DNA of 28,043 nucleotides from Oscillospiraceae bacterium. Its GTDB lineage: Bacteria; Bacillota; Clostridia; Oscillospirales; Oscillospiraceae. The notes beneath the pieces are model-generated. The model saw only the letters and a list, made by a program, of their open reading frames with translations, was not told the origin of the DNA and did no database searches. The position numbers and the translations under genes were made by a program. This document shows positions 1 through 8,249 of this stretch, piece after piece. Location of the stretch: assembly GCA_016296045.1 (NCBI GenBank), contig JAEDKB010000002.1, positions 1 through 28,043 on the forward strand. Direction: 5' to 3'. How positions within the stretch are numbered: position 1 is the first letter of the stretch; each line of letters begins with the position of its first letter.

Positions 1-3000
1 CTCTCCGGCGAGACGCCCACAGCTCCCGTGGAGCCGGTCAAGGAAGGCTACACCTTCATCGGCTGGAAGGCACTGTCTACCGGAACGGAATACCCCGTCG
101 GCAGCGAATTTGATCCGATCTACGCGGACGAGACTTATGTCGCGCTCTTCGAGATCAACACCTACGACCTCACCTATTACCGCGGCGCAGAGGCGGATGC
201 CTCCGAGTATAAGTGCATCCTTGCGCTGCCCGACGGCACGTTTGTCGAGTTCTTCAACAACGACACGACCAATATGCCGACCTATGTTTTGGCGGATGTG
301 ACCTACGGCGATGTCGTCGTCTTGGCGGAGCCGACGCTCCCCGGCTATGTCTTCAAGGGCTGGGTCGATGAGGACGGCTACATGCATCCGGCAGGCGCGA
401 AGTACACCATGCCCGCAAGCGATGTCCTCCTGACGGCTGTTTGGGAAGAAGACACCGAGCTGAGCTGCTTCGTCAGCTTCAACACGGAGGACGGCATTTA
501 CAGAGGCTTCCTTGCCTATGACGGACAGGATGCTTCCATTCCGGAAACCGATCCCGTAAAGGACGGCTATGTCTTCAAGGGTTGGGAATATGACGGCAAT
601 GTCTATTCCAACAGCGGCGTGAAGGACTTCACCGTTGCTGCCGATGAAGATCGTATGATGATCTTCAACGCAGTCTGGGAAGAAATCACCTATACTGTAA
701 CCCTGAATGACACAATCAACCCCGTTGAAACCATTGCTCCGCTGTACAACGGCGACGAATACGTTCTGCCTGCCGCACCGGACAAGGAAGGCTATACCTT
801 CGTTGCGTGGATGGATCAGGCAAACGGCGCCTACTACATGGAGAACGCCAAGCTCTACATTGACCGTGACTATGACTTCATCGCTGTCTGGTCTGAGGAC
901 TCCGTAGAGTATGCGGTCAAGTTCTATAACGAAGAGAACAATCTCATTGACATCTTTGTCGTTCCTGCAAATTCCTACATGGATGCTCCTTACTATACTG
1001 AGGGCAGAGACGATTGCAGCTATGTCTGGGTCGATTATGACAACGGCAGATGGGCCGCAGAGGGAGATGAGATTCTGGTCGATGGCGACCTGAACTTCTA
1101 TGCGGAAATGACGGAGGAATCCGAGTATGGCGTAAACGTTATCGTCACTCCGGATGACGCAGGTCTGACCTACAACCTCAGTCAGAGCACCTATCAGATG
1201 GGCGAGAGCGTTCTGATGACAATCAACATCCCCGAGGGCTATGTTCTGAAGGCTGTTGAAAGTGTGGCAATCACGGCAAGCGGCAAAGCGGTTCCGCTGG
1301 TTAGCTCCCTGCTCACGTTCAGTGAAGACGGCAGCGTATACGGCTATCTCTTCACCATGCCTGCGGGCGAGGTTCTCATCAACATCATTCTGGAGGAAAT
1401 CCCCGTTGGCAGCACCGTAGTCAAGTTCATCAACGACGGCGATCTGTACGATTATGTGATCGTTGAAAAGGGTACGAACGGTACTGCTCCGGCAGTGGCA
1501 CCGAGCAAGCCCGGCTATACGTTTGATAAATGGTACAGCGAATCCGGCTTCGTCGGTGCAGGCGGCACCTTTGCGGTTGCCTCCGACGCAGAAGATGAAA
1601 TCATCTACAACGCAGTTTACAGCCAGCAATTCTATAAGGTTCACTTCAATCTGGACGGCGGTATGCCCGACTTTGCGGATATCGAAAATGTCGCCTACGG
1701 CGAGACGGTAACGCTGGCGGCAGAGCCCACCAAGGCCGGCTATGTATTTGTCGGCTGGCGTGAAGATGCTACGGGCATCGTCTATGGTGCGGACGGCAAC
1801 TATGTTGTCTATGCAGACGCGGACTTTACCGCAGTCTGGGAAGCGGCTGAGTGCATTGTCCGCTTCGTGGATCCCGATACCGGTATTCTCTACGGCTATG
1901 AGCCGATCAGCGAAGGCAAGAGCGTCACCGCTCCGGCAGCGGTTGTTGCCGAGGGCAAGACCTTCCTTTACTGGGAGAACAAGGAGAACGCAGCCGACCG
2001 TGTATTTGCCGGCAGCTTGACACCGAGTATTGTGGTAGACACCACCTACTACGCAAGATTTGAAGCCAGCAAACACAACATTGCGGTTGTTACCGACCGC
2101 TGCGACGTTACGCTGAATGTTACCGGAGCTGTCGCCGTTGGTACTGCGGTTCAGTTTACTGTAACTCCGAATTCCGACTGCGCAGTGGATTCCGTGGTTC
2201 TCACCTACACCGACGGCCTGTCCCCGGTGGTTCGTGAGCTTCATCCGGATGCCTCCGGCATCTATACCTTCGTCATGCCCGATGCGGATGTTACCATCAC
2301 CGCAAAGGCAGTGCAGAACGTATTCTCCGTCTTTACGAATCCCGACGCGAACACCCTGATTACCGTCGGCTCGAATAAGGCACAGGCAGGCGAAACGGTT
2401 GCGTTTACCGCCGAGCCGAACAATTCGGATTATGTTCTCAATGAGGTTTATGTCCTCACCGCTTCCGGCGCACCCATCGCGCTGAGCATCGTGGACGGCA
2501 AGTACGTCTTCACCATGCCGGCTGAGGATGTCACCATTACCGCAACCTCCGTCAAGGCGGAGCTGACGGTCACCTATCTCGACAGCGACAACACCCTGCT
2601 GGGCATTGTCCCCGTAGACTCCGGCGACTTCGCATCTGCACCGGTCGCTTCCAAGGATGGCTACACCTTCGATCATTGGCAGGTTCTGCCGCTGACCGAT
2701 CCGGAAGTCGACTTTGATCCGGCAACCGACAAGGTTACCGAGAGCCTGATCGTCCGTGCGGTCTATGTCGGCAATCCGCACACCGTGGAAGCCGGTCTGG
2801 TGGAGCATGTCTTTGAACTCAAGGCAGAATGCACCATCAGCAGCGGCAATGTCAACAGCTCCAACCTGCTTCTGAACAAGCTCGACGCGGAAACCGGCAA
2901 GGATGTCTATTTCACCGTTGCAGCGGATTATGACTATGTCATTACCGGCGTAGCAATCGTCGGCCTGGACGGCAGCAAGACCATCATTGAGCCGACGCTC

Positions 3001-6000
3001 CGTCTGAAGGAAACCATTGACGGCATCAACTACTATACCGTCACCTTCCCGATGCCTGCCGAGGATGTCAAGATCGATGTTTATACCATCGCAAAGATGT
3101 TCCGTGTAGACGTGGAAGAGAATCTGCCGTTTGCAGGCGAATACACGCTCAACGGCTTCTACACCAACAATCTGATGATCCCGCAGGGCGATACCGTCAC
3201 CATCGACATCACTCCGATCCCCGGCTATGAGGTTGTGGACGTTTCCGGCACCTTCTTTGACGGCATCAGTGTGGTTTCTCTGGTCGACTACTCTCTGAGC
3301 GAGGATAAGACGATGTTCACCTTCCCGATGGTCGCGAAGGATGTTCATGTCTCCATCACCTATGCTCCGATTGACTACGCGATTGACATTGAAACCAGCA
3401 ACTTTGAGACTTATAAGCCCGACAGCAGCGTTAACCCGGCTGTCGTCGTGGAAAGTCTGGATCCCGATCTGACCTCTCAGGGCAGAATCGAGCTGATCCC
3501 CTACACCGAAAGAGATTACACCAATGCACTCAGCCAGGTCTATAAGATTCCGGCAAACGGCACTGCAAACGTAGATAACCGCATCTACTTCAAGGTCGTT
3601 GAGTACACCGGTTATGATCTTGACACGCTGACCGTCTACTTTGACGGCTTCGAGCAGACCTGCCCGTACACCCAGCTTTCGGACGGCTCTTACTGCTTCG
3701 ATATGCCCGCAGATGACGTGGTCATCATTGCGACCTTCGTCGAAGAGACCTACAAGGTCACGAAGGATGCTGCTTCCGAAGCACACGGTCAGGTCGAACT
3801 GAACGGTCTGATTGAAAACAGCATTGCAGCGGATTATAAGGACGAGGTTACCGTCACCGTCACTCCGGACGACGGCTACCAGGTCAGCAAGATCTACTAC
3901 GTGCTTGCAGACGGCTCCGTGAAGGACTTTGACGCAGCCTCTTATGTGAATGCTACCGTCATGTCCGACGTGCTCGATTCCGAGCAGTCCATCGTCTTCC
4001 ATATGCCCGCATCCGACGTGAAGGTCTATGTCGAGTATCTCGCCATTGACTACACTGTCAGCGACATCACCATGGAAGCCGTTACCACCTACACCACGCC
4101 GCACAACGTCGGCGATCAGGTGAACTTCCATGTAGAGGCCAACTACGGCTATACCATCGAAAAGGTCTATGTAGTCAATGATACCACCGGTGAACGTATT
4201 GACCGCTTCACCGACGATATCAACGGCACCTATGGCGCGGACTACTACTTCACCATGCCGGCGTCCTCCGTTACCATCCATGTGGATACGATCAAGGACA
4301 TCTACAATGTGGAATACCGCGACAATGGCGACCTGATCGGCGGCGAGCAGATCCCGTACCTCGAGACTGCAAATGTGAACGATTTCACTCCGCTGGTTGA
4401 CGAAGGCAGACCCGGCTATCACTTCGTAGGCTGGACCTCCAAGGATACCGAAACGCCTGTCGTTACACCGAGCAACGACAATGCCGACTTTGTCATTGTC
4501 AAGGACACCACCATCATTGCCGCTTACGACAAGGATGAGATTGATGTTCACTTCCTGGCAACGGTCAACGGCACCGTTACCGAGCTCTCCACCGGCAACA
4601 CCGCAGAATATGTTCTGGATACCACCGTCTTTGGCGATACGGTCAAGTTCACCGCAGAGCCGGATGTCGGCTATGTGATCGACACGGTCAGAGTCTACAC
4701 CACCAACAGCGACGGTTATGTCCTCGACCTGAACTGCACCGTTTCCGGCAACGAGTACACCTTCACCATCCCCGCAACCTTCAAGGCAGACATCCATGAC
4801 GTACAGGCTGCTGACGTGATCGTTTCCGTGACCTTTAAGAAGGACACCTTCACGCTCACCAAGGCTGACGATTGCGAGACCGACGGTCAGATTTCCGTCA
4901 ACGGCTCCGTAGCAACCGAGACCAGCTTCGAGTACCTGTATCAGGATACCGTCACCATCGTTGCAACTCCGGATGCCGGCTACTATGTCGCCTCCATCGT
5001 TGCAGTCAATGAGGATGGCTCTGTCAAGTTTGAGCAGATCGGCGCAGTTCCCGCAGTCGATACGCCGGCAGGTGATCCTGTCACCCTGACGTTCGCAATG
5101 CCCGCCTGCGACCTGACCTACAAGGTTGACTATGAGAAGATCGACTACTCCATCACCTGTGTCTATGACGCAACGCAGGGCAAGGCCGAAACCGACCTTA
5201 CTCCGACCGCACAGCTCGACGATATCGTGACCATCACCGTCACTCCGGAGCCCGGCTATGAGCTTCAGGAGCTGACTGTCACCTACGCCGGCGGCGAGAA
5301 GTCCTGCCTGCTGACTCAGATCGCGGAGAACGTCTACACCTTCACGATGCCGGCAGATGCCGTCACCGTAACGGCGATCTTCACAGAGATCACCTACATC
5401 GCAAACCTCGAGCTGATCGGTGAAGGCGATGCAACGCTCAACGGCTACTACACCGACAACATGACTGCCGACTACCTGTCCACCGTCACAATCAACGTGA
5501 TGCCGGATGCAGGTTGGGAACTGACTTCCATCGTTGTCGACGGCGGCGCAATCACCGTCAATGAGCCGATCGCACCGGCAGGCGGCAACTACACCTTCAC
5601 GATGCCGGATCACGATGTGGATATCGTTGTGACGCTGGTAAAGAGCGATTATGATGTAAGCGCGTTCGCACTGAACTTCTTTGAAGACGGTCACGGCACG
5701 GTCACACTGTCTCCGGCCGAGATTGCACACGTCGGTGACAATGTCATCATCACGGCAGATCCGGATGACGGCTACCGTGTCAAGGAAGTGGTAGTTCTCG
5801 ACGCACTTGGCTATGCGGTACCGGTTTCCTGCCTGTCTGTAGGCGGCGATCCCGACTATGTGGAGACCTGGAGCTTCACGATGCCGGCAAGCAATGTTGA
5901 GATCTATGTCACCTTCGAGGTTCAGGGCTCGTCTTACTACGATGATGTCCGTACCGATCAGTGGTACTACAATGCAGTCACCTTCGTGACCGACCGCGGC

Positions 6001-6495
6001 TACTTCTTCGGTGTCGAGACGAACCTGTTCGGGCCGTATATCAATATGAACCGTGCAATGTTCGTCACCGTGCTGGGCAGAATGTCCGGCGTGGATACCA
6101 GCCTCTACACCGGTCAGGCATTCAGCGACGTTGATACCGGTGACTACTATGCACCTTATGTGCAGTGGGCGGCGGATAACGGCATCGTCCTCGGCAGAAC
6201 CGCGACGACGTTTGATCCGAATGCGTTCATTACCCGTGAGGAAATGGCAGCGATCATGTATCGTTATTGCGAATACCTCGGCATGGATATGACGCTGAAG
6301 AATCAGGTCTTTATGGATCGTTATACCGATAAGGGCGACATCAGCGACTGGGCACTTGAGTATGTCAAGTGGGCTGTCGGTGTCGGTCTGATGCGCGGCA
6401 AGTCGCCGTACACCATCAATCCGCTGGAGAATGCAACCAGAGCGGAAGTTGCCCAGGTCATCATGAACCTGTGCGACAAGGTAATCTATCCGTAA
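1..6495 (+). CDS. Giant InlB-repeat surface protein with three C-terminal SLH motifs (5'-partial)
   Basis: Cell-surface protein, probably adhesive or structural, held on the wall by SLH binding to secondary wall polysaccharide. The frame is open from base 1, so the GTG at 28 is internal and the true start and signal peptide lie upstream. At least 2,164 residues are visible. Two repeat types alternate. The first is the InlB B-repeat (Flg_new) type, with GYxFxGW cores such as EGYTFIGW, GYVFKGW, GYVFVGW and GYHFVGW, about ten copies including decayed ones. The second is the divergent InlB type (Flg_new_2-like), with VTVTPDDGY cores followed by FTMPAxDV, about fourteen copies. The last ~190 residues carry three SLH motifs (WYYNAV..NRAMF, YYAPYVQWAADNGI..TREEM, WALEYVKWAVGVGL..TRAEV). 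There is no LPXTG sorting signal. Repeat class and SLH are certain; the ligand or function is unknown. Confidence 0.93.
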   Translation, partial: LSGETPTAPVEPVKEGYTFIGWKALSTGTEYPVGSEFDPIYADETYVALFEINTYDLTYYRGAEADASEYKCILALPDGTFVEFFNNDTTNMPTYVLADVTYGDVVVLAEPTLPGYVFKGWVDEDGYMHPAGAKYTMPASDVLLTAVWEEDTELSCFVSFNTEDGIYRGFLAYDGQDASIPETDPVKDGYVFKGWEYDGNVYSNSGVKDFTVAADEDRMMIFNAVWEEITYTVTLNDTINPVETIAPLYNGDEYVLPAAPDKEGYTFVAWMDQANGAYYMENAKLYIDRDYDFIAVWSEDSVEYAVKFYNEENNLIDIFVVPANSYMDAPYYTEGRDDCSYVWVDYDNGRWAAEGDEILVDGDLNFYAEMTEESEYGVNVIVTPDDAGLTYNLSQSTYQMGESVLMTINIPEGYVLKAVESVAITASGKAVPLVSSLLTFSEDGSVYGYLFTMPAGEVLINIILEEIPVGSTVVKFINDGDLYDYVIVEKGTNGTAPAVAPSKPGYTFDKWYSESGFVGAGGTFAVASDAEDEIIYNAVYSQQFYKVHFNLDGGMPDFADIENVAYGETVTLAAEPTKAGYVFVGWREDATGIVYGADGNYVVYADADFTAVWEAAECIVRFVDPDTGILYGYEPISEGKSVTAPAAVVAEGKTFLYWENKENAADRVFAGSLTPSIVVDTTYYARFEASKHNIAVVTDRCDVTLNVTGAVAVGTAVQFTVTPNSDCAVDSVVLTYTDGLSPVVRELHPDASGIYTFVMPDADVTITAKAVQNVFSVFTNPDANTLITVGSNKAQAGETVAFTAEPNNSDYVLNEVYVLTASGAPIALSIVDGKYVFTMPAEDVTITATSVKAELTVTYLDSDNTLLGIVPVDSGDFASAPVASKDGYTFDHWQVLPLTDPEVDFDPATDKVTESLIVRAVYVGNPHTVEAGLVEHVFELKAECTISSGNVNSSNLLLNKLDAETGKDVYFTVAADYDYVITGVAIVGLDGSKTIIEPTLRLKETIDGINYYTVTFPMPAEDVKIDVYTIAKMFRVDVEENLPFAGEYTLNGFYTNNLMIPQGDTVTIDITPIPGYEVVDVSGTFFDGISVVSLVDYSLSEDKTMFTFPMVAKDVHVSITYAPIDYAIDIETSNFETYKPDSSVNPAVVVESLDPDLTSQGRIELIPYTERDYTNALSQVYKIPANGTANVDNRIYFKVVEYTGYDLDTLTVYFDGFEQTCPYTQLSDGSYCFDMPADDVVIIATFVEETYKVTKDAASEAHGQVELNGLIENSIAADYKDEVTVTVTPDDGYQVSKIYYVLADGSVKDFDAASYVNATVMSDVLDSEQSIVFHMPASDVKVYVEYLAIDYTVSDITMEAVTTYTTPHNVGDQVNFHVEANYGYTIEKVYVVNDTTGERIDRFTDDINGTYGADYYFTMPASSVTIHVDTIKDIYNVEYRDNGDLIGGEQIPYLETANVNDFTPLVDEGRPGYHFVGWTSKDTETPVVTPSNDNADFVIVKDTTIIAAYDKDEIDVHFLATVNGTVTELSTGNTAEYVLDTTVFGDTVKFTAEPDVGYVIDTVRVYTTNSDGYVLDLNCTVSGNEYTFTIPATFKADIHDVQAADVIVSVTFKKDTFTLTKADDCETDGQISVNGSVATETSFEYLYQDTVTIVATPDAGYYVASIVAVNEDGSVKFEQIGAVPAVDTPAGDPVTLTFAMPACDLTYKVDYEKIDYSITCVYDATQGKAETDLTPTAQLDDIVTITVTPEPGYELQELTVTYAGGEKSCLLTQIAENVYTFTMPADAVTVTAIFTEITYIANLELIGEGDATLNGYYTDNMTADYLSTVTINVMPDAGWELTSIVVDGGAITVNEPIAPAGGNYTFTMPDHDVDIVVTLVKSDYDVSAFALNFFEDGHGTVTLSPAEIAHVGDNVIITADPDDGYRVKEVVVLDALGYAVPVSCLSVGGDPDYVETWSFTMPASNVEIYVTFEVQGSSYYDDVRTDQWYYNAVTFVTDRGYFFGVETNLFGPYINMNRAMFVTVLGRMSGVDTSLYTGQAFSDVDTGDYYAPYVQWAADNGIVLGRTATTFDPNAFITREEMAAIMYRYCEYLGMDMTLKNQVFMDRYTDKGDISDWALEYVKWAVGVGLMRGKSPYTINPLENATRAEVAQVIMNLCDKVIYP

Positions 6496-6576
6496 TCGAT
6501 CACGAATCTTATGATCGTTTGGATCGGAAAGCGCTTGGATGCTTTTCGTGTCCACAAGACGATAGATGAAATAAGC

Positions 6577-6608
6577 AAAGAGGAGCGTCCTTCGGGGCGC
6601 TCCTCTTT
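6577..6608 (+). terminator. TTCG-tetraloop hairpin terminator after the SLH protein
   Basis: A 14-bp stem (6577-6590 with 6595-6608, one G-T wobble) closes a TTCG tetraloop about 80 bases after the stop of the SLH protein. The stem begins with AAAG and ends in CTTT, so the U-tract is short and built into the stem. The apical part and 3' arm are duplicated at 6959-6983. Confidence 0.75.
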
Positions 6609-6611
6609 GAC
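6587..6611 (+). repeat. 25-bp direct repeat, copy A (terminator loop and 3' arm)
   Basis: Identical over 25 bases to 6959-6983, 372 bp downstream. Copy A includes the TTCG loop and 3' arm of the terminator hairpin; copy B lacks the matching 5' arm. Confidence 0.85.
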
Positions 6612-6660
6612 TGTCGATAAAGGCCCAAACCGTCAAAATAAAGTAAGGCCCTCTCCCTTT

Positions 6661-6739
6661 GTCATTCTGAGGAACGCAGTGACGAAGAATCTTTTTGCTA
6701 TCGATACTGCGAGGATCCTTCGCTTTCGCTCAGGATGAC
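6661..6739 (-). repeat. 79-bp dyad repeat, copy 1
   Basis: One of three copies, all exactly 79 bp (others at 15427-15505 and 22407-22485); this one is inverted relative to the others. It starts and ends with arms of the form GTCATYCTGAG, and inner arms CGAAGRATC also pair, so the unit can fold into a long imperfect hairpin. The arms are nearly identical between copies while the central ~20 bp differ. It lies between convergent genes. Homology to copy 2 continues to about 6803. No coding signal; short open frames across it are by-products of the repeat. Confidence 0.9.
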
Positions 6740-6803
6740 ATGGCAGGAAACCGGATTTCGGCATCGGCGCATATATGCTCTCTTGGCATTCAAATACGAA
6801 AGC
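6740..6803 (-). repeat. Flank of copy 1 shared with copy 2
   Basis: Read on the minus strand, these 64 bases align without gaps to 15363-15426, roughly three quarters identical by hand alignment, and sit on the same side of the 79-bp core. The element in these two places is therefore about 143 bp. Copy 3 lacks this flank. Confidence 0.7.
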
Positions 6804-6842
6804 AGGCGAAACGCTTGCTGCGCAAGCATTATGACTTACCGC

Positions 6843-6890
6843 GCAACGCACACTCTACCGTACCTGTGTACGCCGACGAGTGTGCGTTGC
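6843..6890. other. Perfect 13-bp hairpin with inner GTAC stem
   Basis: GCAACGCACACTC at 6843-6855 is the exact reverse complement of 6878-6890. The 22-base loop contains a second GTAC-ctgt-GTAC hairpin. No T-run follows, so it does not look like an intrinsic terminator. No adjacent reading frame explains it; it may be a structured RNA or part of a mobile-element remnant. Confidence 0.65.
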
Positions 6891-6917
6891 TTGTCTTTGA
6901 ACCTTTCTCAACAGTCC

Positions 6918-6952
6918 ATCAGCGTGTCGTAACAGATTTTCGACACGCTGAT
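6918..6952. terminator. Perfect 12-bp hairpin, possible terminator of the 50-residue minus-strand gene
   Basis: ATCAGCGTGTCG at 6918-6929 pairs perfectly with 6941-6952 across an 11-base loop. It lies 75 bases beyond the stop of the minus-strand small gene and could end its transcript, though no clean T-run follows on that strand. Structure is certain; role is not. Confidence 0.45.
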
Positions 6953-6958
6953 AGGAGA

Positions 6959-6983
6959 GTCCTTCGGGGCGCTCCTCTTTGAC
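6959..6983 (+). repeat. 25-bp direct repeat, copy B
   Basis: Exact copy of 6587-6611, here without the 5' half of the terminator stem; only a weak AGGAG/CTCCT pairing is possible. The two copies bracket 347 bp that hold the 79-bp repeat and two hairpins. Confidence 0.85.
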
Positions 6984-7026
6984 AGTATATGGGGCTGACC
7001 GAAGACCGAATGAACCGTGCAAGAGA

Positions 7027-7179
7027 TTATTGCATGACGTTGGCGATGCCCTGCTCCACGGAATCCACAGCTTTCTGTGCGGTCTTGCGGATGCTCGATT
7101 GCTGCGGAAGCATCAGCGCTACCGCACCGCCTGCCGCCATACCGATGCCGAGCGTTAATAAAAAAGCTTTTACCTGCAT
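7027..7179 (-). CDS. 50-residue membrane-anchored small protein (YtxH-like in size and layout)
   Basis: Unrecognised by family, but a convincing gene. An ATG at 7179 is preceded by GGGAGGAAACGATC, a strong ribosome site at good spacing, and the frame runs 50 codons to TAA at 7027-7029. Residues 4-21 form one hydrophobic segment rich in Gly and Ala (AFLLTLGIGMAAGGAVAL). A charged, amphipathic tail follows (RKTAQKAVDSVEQGIANVMQ). The layout, a short N-terminal anchor with a helical cytoplasmic tail, resembles YtxH-type envelope-stress proteins, but it is too short to assign. It is divergent from the OMP-decarboxylase-like gene. A GCTATC/GATAGC hairpin (7198-7220) touches its ribosome site and could modulate translation. 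Confidence 0.75.
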   Translation of the reverse strand: MQVKAFLLTLGIGMAAGGAVALMLPQQSSIRKTAQKAVDSVEQGIANVMQ

Positions 7180-7262
7180 GATCGTTTCCTCCCTTCGCTA
7201 TCAAAATTCATACGATAGCTTTCCCGAATTCAACGAAAAAAATCGAAAATCGGAAAATCCGC

Positions 7263-7291
7263 TTTTCACAATTTGAGGTATGTGCTATAAT
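7263..7291 (+). promoter_or_regulatory. Extended -10 promoter of the OMPDC-like operon
   Basis: TATAAT at 7286-7291 is directly preceded by TGC, giving an extended -10. A weak -35 (TTTTCA, 7263-7268) lies 17 bp upstream. The predicted start is ~35 bases before the ATG at 7326, and AAAGGAGG precedes that ATG. Confidence 0.7.
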
Positions 7292-7325
7292 AAAAGTTGA
7301 AAAAAGAAAAAAGGAGGCCTTTGCC

Positions 7326-8249
7326 ATGTCGATTGATGTTTTGCAGGAACGAATTCGAAAGTTAAAAAATCCGGTGATGGTCGGACTGGATCCCTATCTG
7401 CCGATTTTGCCGCCGCATATCGTCAGCGAAGCATTTGAGGAGCATGGCCAGACCTTGCACGGCGCAGCAGAGGCATATTATCGATTTTGCACGGAGCTGC
7501 TGGACGCTCTTGCCGAGATCGTTCCGGCGGTAAAGCTTCAGAGCGCGTGCTTCGAGGCACTCGGCGCGGAGGGAATTGCCCAAATGCAGCGCATCAGCAA
7601 GTATGCAAAGCAGCGCGGCTACTATGTTCTGATCGATTCCATGCGCGGCGATGTCGGCGGTGTGGCGGAGATCTATGCGCAGGCGATGTTTGGCAGCGTC
7701 AGCGTCGGAGAAAAGGACTATCGGCTCTATGACTGTGACGCGCTCACGCTGAACCCTTATCTGGGCAGCGACGGCGTCAAGCCCTTCCTGCCGTACTGCA
7801 AGCATGACGGGAAAAATATTTTCCTTTTGCTCAAAACCTCGAACAAATCCTCCCGTGAGGTGCAGGATCTGCTTTCGGGCGACCGTGTGGTCTATACCGC
7901 CATGGCGGATCTGGCAATGCGCTGGAGCGTCGATCTGTTCGGGAAGAACGGCTATTCCGAAATCGGCGCGGTGGTAGGAGCAACCTTCCCGCAGACGATG
8001 AAGCTTTTGCGCGAAAAATATGACCGCCTGTTCTTCCTGGTGCCCGGCTACGGCGCACAGGGCGGCACGGCAAAAAATGTTCAGTTTGCCTTTGACCGCT
8101 TCGGCCACGGCGCCATCATCACCGCCTCGCGCAGCATTATCTGCGCATGGCAGATGACGGAAAGTGACGGCAGAGACTATACCCAGCGTGCGGTCGATGC
8201 CGCGCTGAAAATGAAAAATGATATTGCAAAATATGTGGTGATTTTATGA
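7326..8249 (+). CDS. Orotidine-5'-phosphate decarboxylase-like protein (subfamily 2), catalytic Lys replaced
   Basis: A homologue of PyrF, which decarboxylates OMP to UMP in pyrimidine synthesis; 307 residues is normal for the long bacterial type. Family motifs are clear: AVKLQSACFEALG with Lys70, NPYLGSDGVKPFL (143-155), LLKTSNKSS (168-176), GAVVGAT (214-220), VPGYGAQGG (239-247) and Arg269. The catalytic loop should read DxKRxDIGxT but reads DSMRGDVGGV (104-113): both Asp are present, the proton-donating Lys is Met106 (ATG at 7641) and the conserved Thr is Val113. The usual SRGI is SRSI (268-271). Fold and phosphate site look intact while decarboxylation is doubtful. No other pyr gene is nearby. 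Its stop overlaps the next ATG (ATGA), implying coupled translation. It could be a repurposed paralogue, a decaying pyrF or a variant active enzyme. Confidence 0.88.
   Translation: MSIDVLQERIRKLKNPVMVGLDPYLPILPPHIVSEAFEEHGQTLHGAAEAYYRFCTELLDALAEIVPAVKLQSACFEALGAEGIAQMQRISKYAKQRGYYVLIDSMRGDVGGVAEIYAQAMFGSVSVGEKDYRLYDCDALTLNPYLGSDGVKPFLPYCKHDGKNIFLLLKTSNKSSREVQDLLSGDRVVYTAMADLAMRWSVDLFGKNGYSEIGAVVGATFPQTMKLLREKYDRLFFLVPGYGAQGGTAKNVQFAFDRFGHGAIITASRSIICAWQMTESDGRDYTQRAVDAALKMKNDIAKYVVIL

Noticed and set aside
28..30. GTG as start of the SLH protein
   Set aside because: The frame is open back to base 1 and the sequence before it already reads as repeat linker; there is no ribosome site or signal peptide.
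6661..6739. 79-bp repeats as a CRISPR array
   Set aside because: Copies are 7-9 kb apart, in both orientations, with no spacer pattern and no cas genes.
6695..6982. Open frame of 95 codons across the repeat region 6661-6982, and a similar minus-strand frame at 6633-6851
   Set aside because: They run through the 79-bp dyad repeat and two hairpins, have no ribosome site, and resemble the repeat-derived frames expected from this element (FAFAQDD-type peptides).
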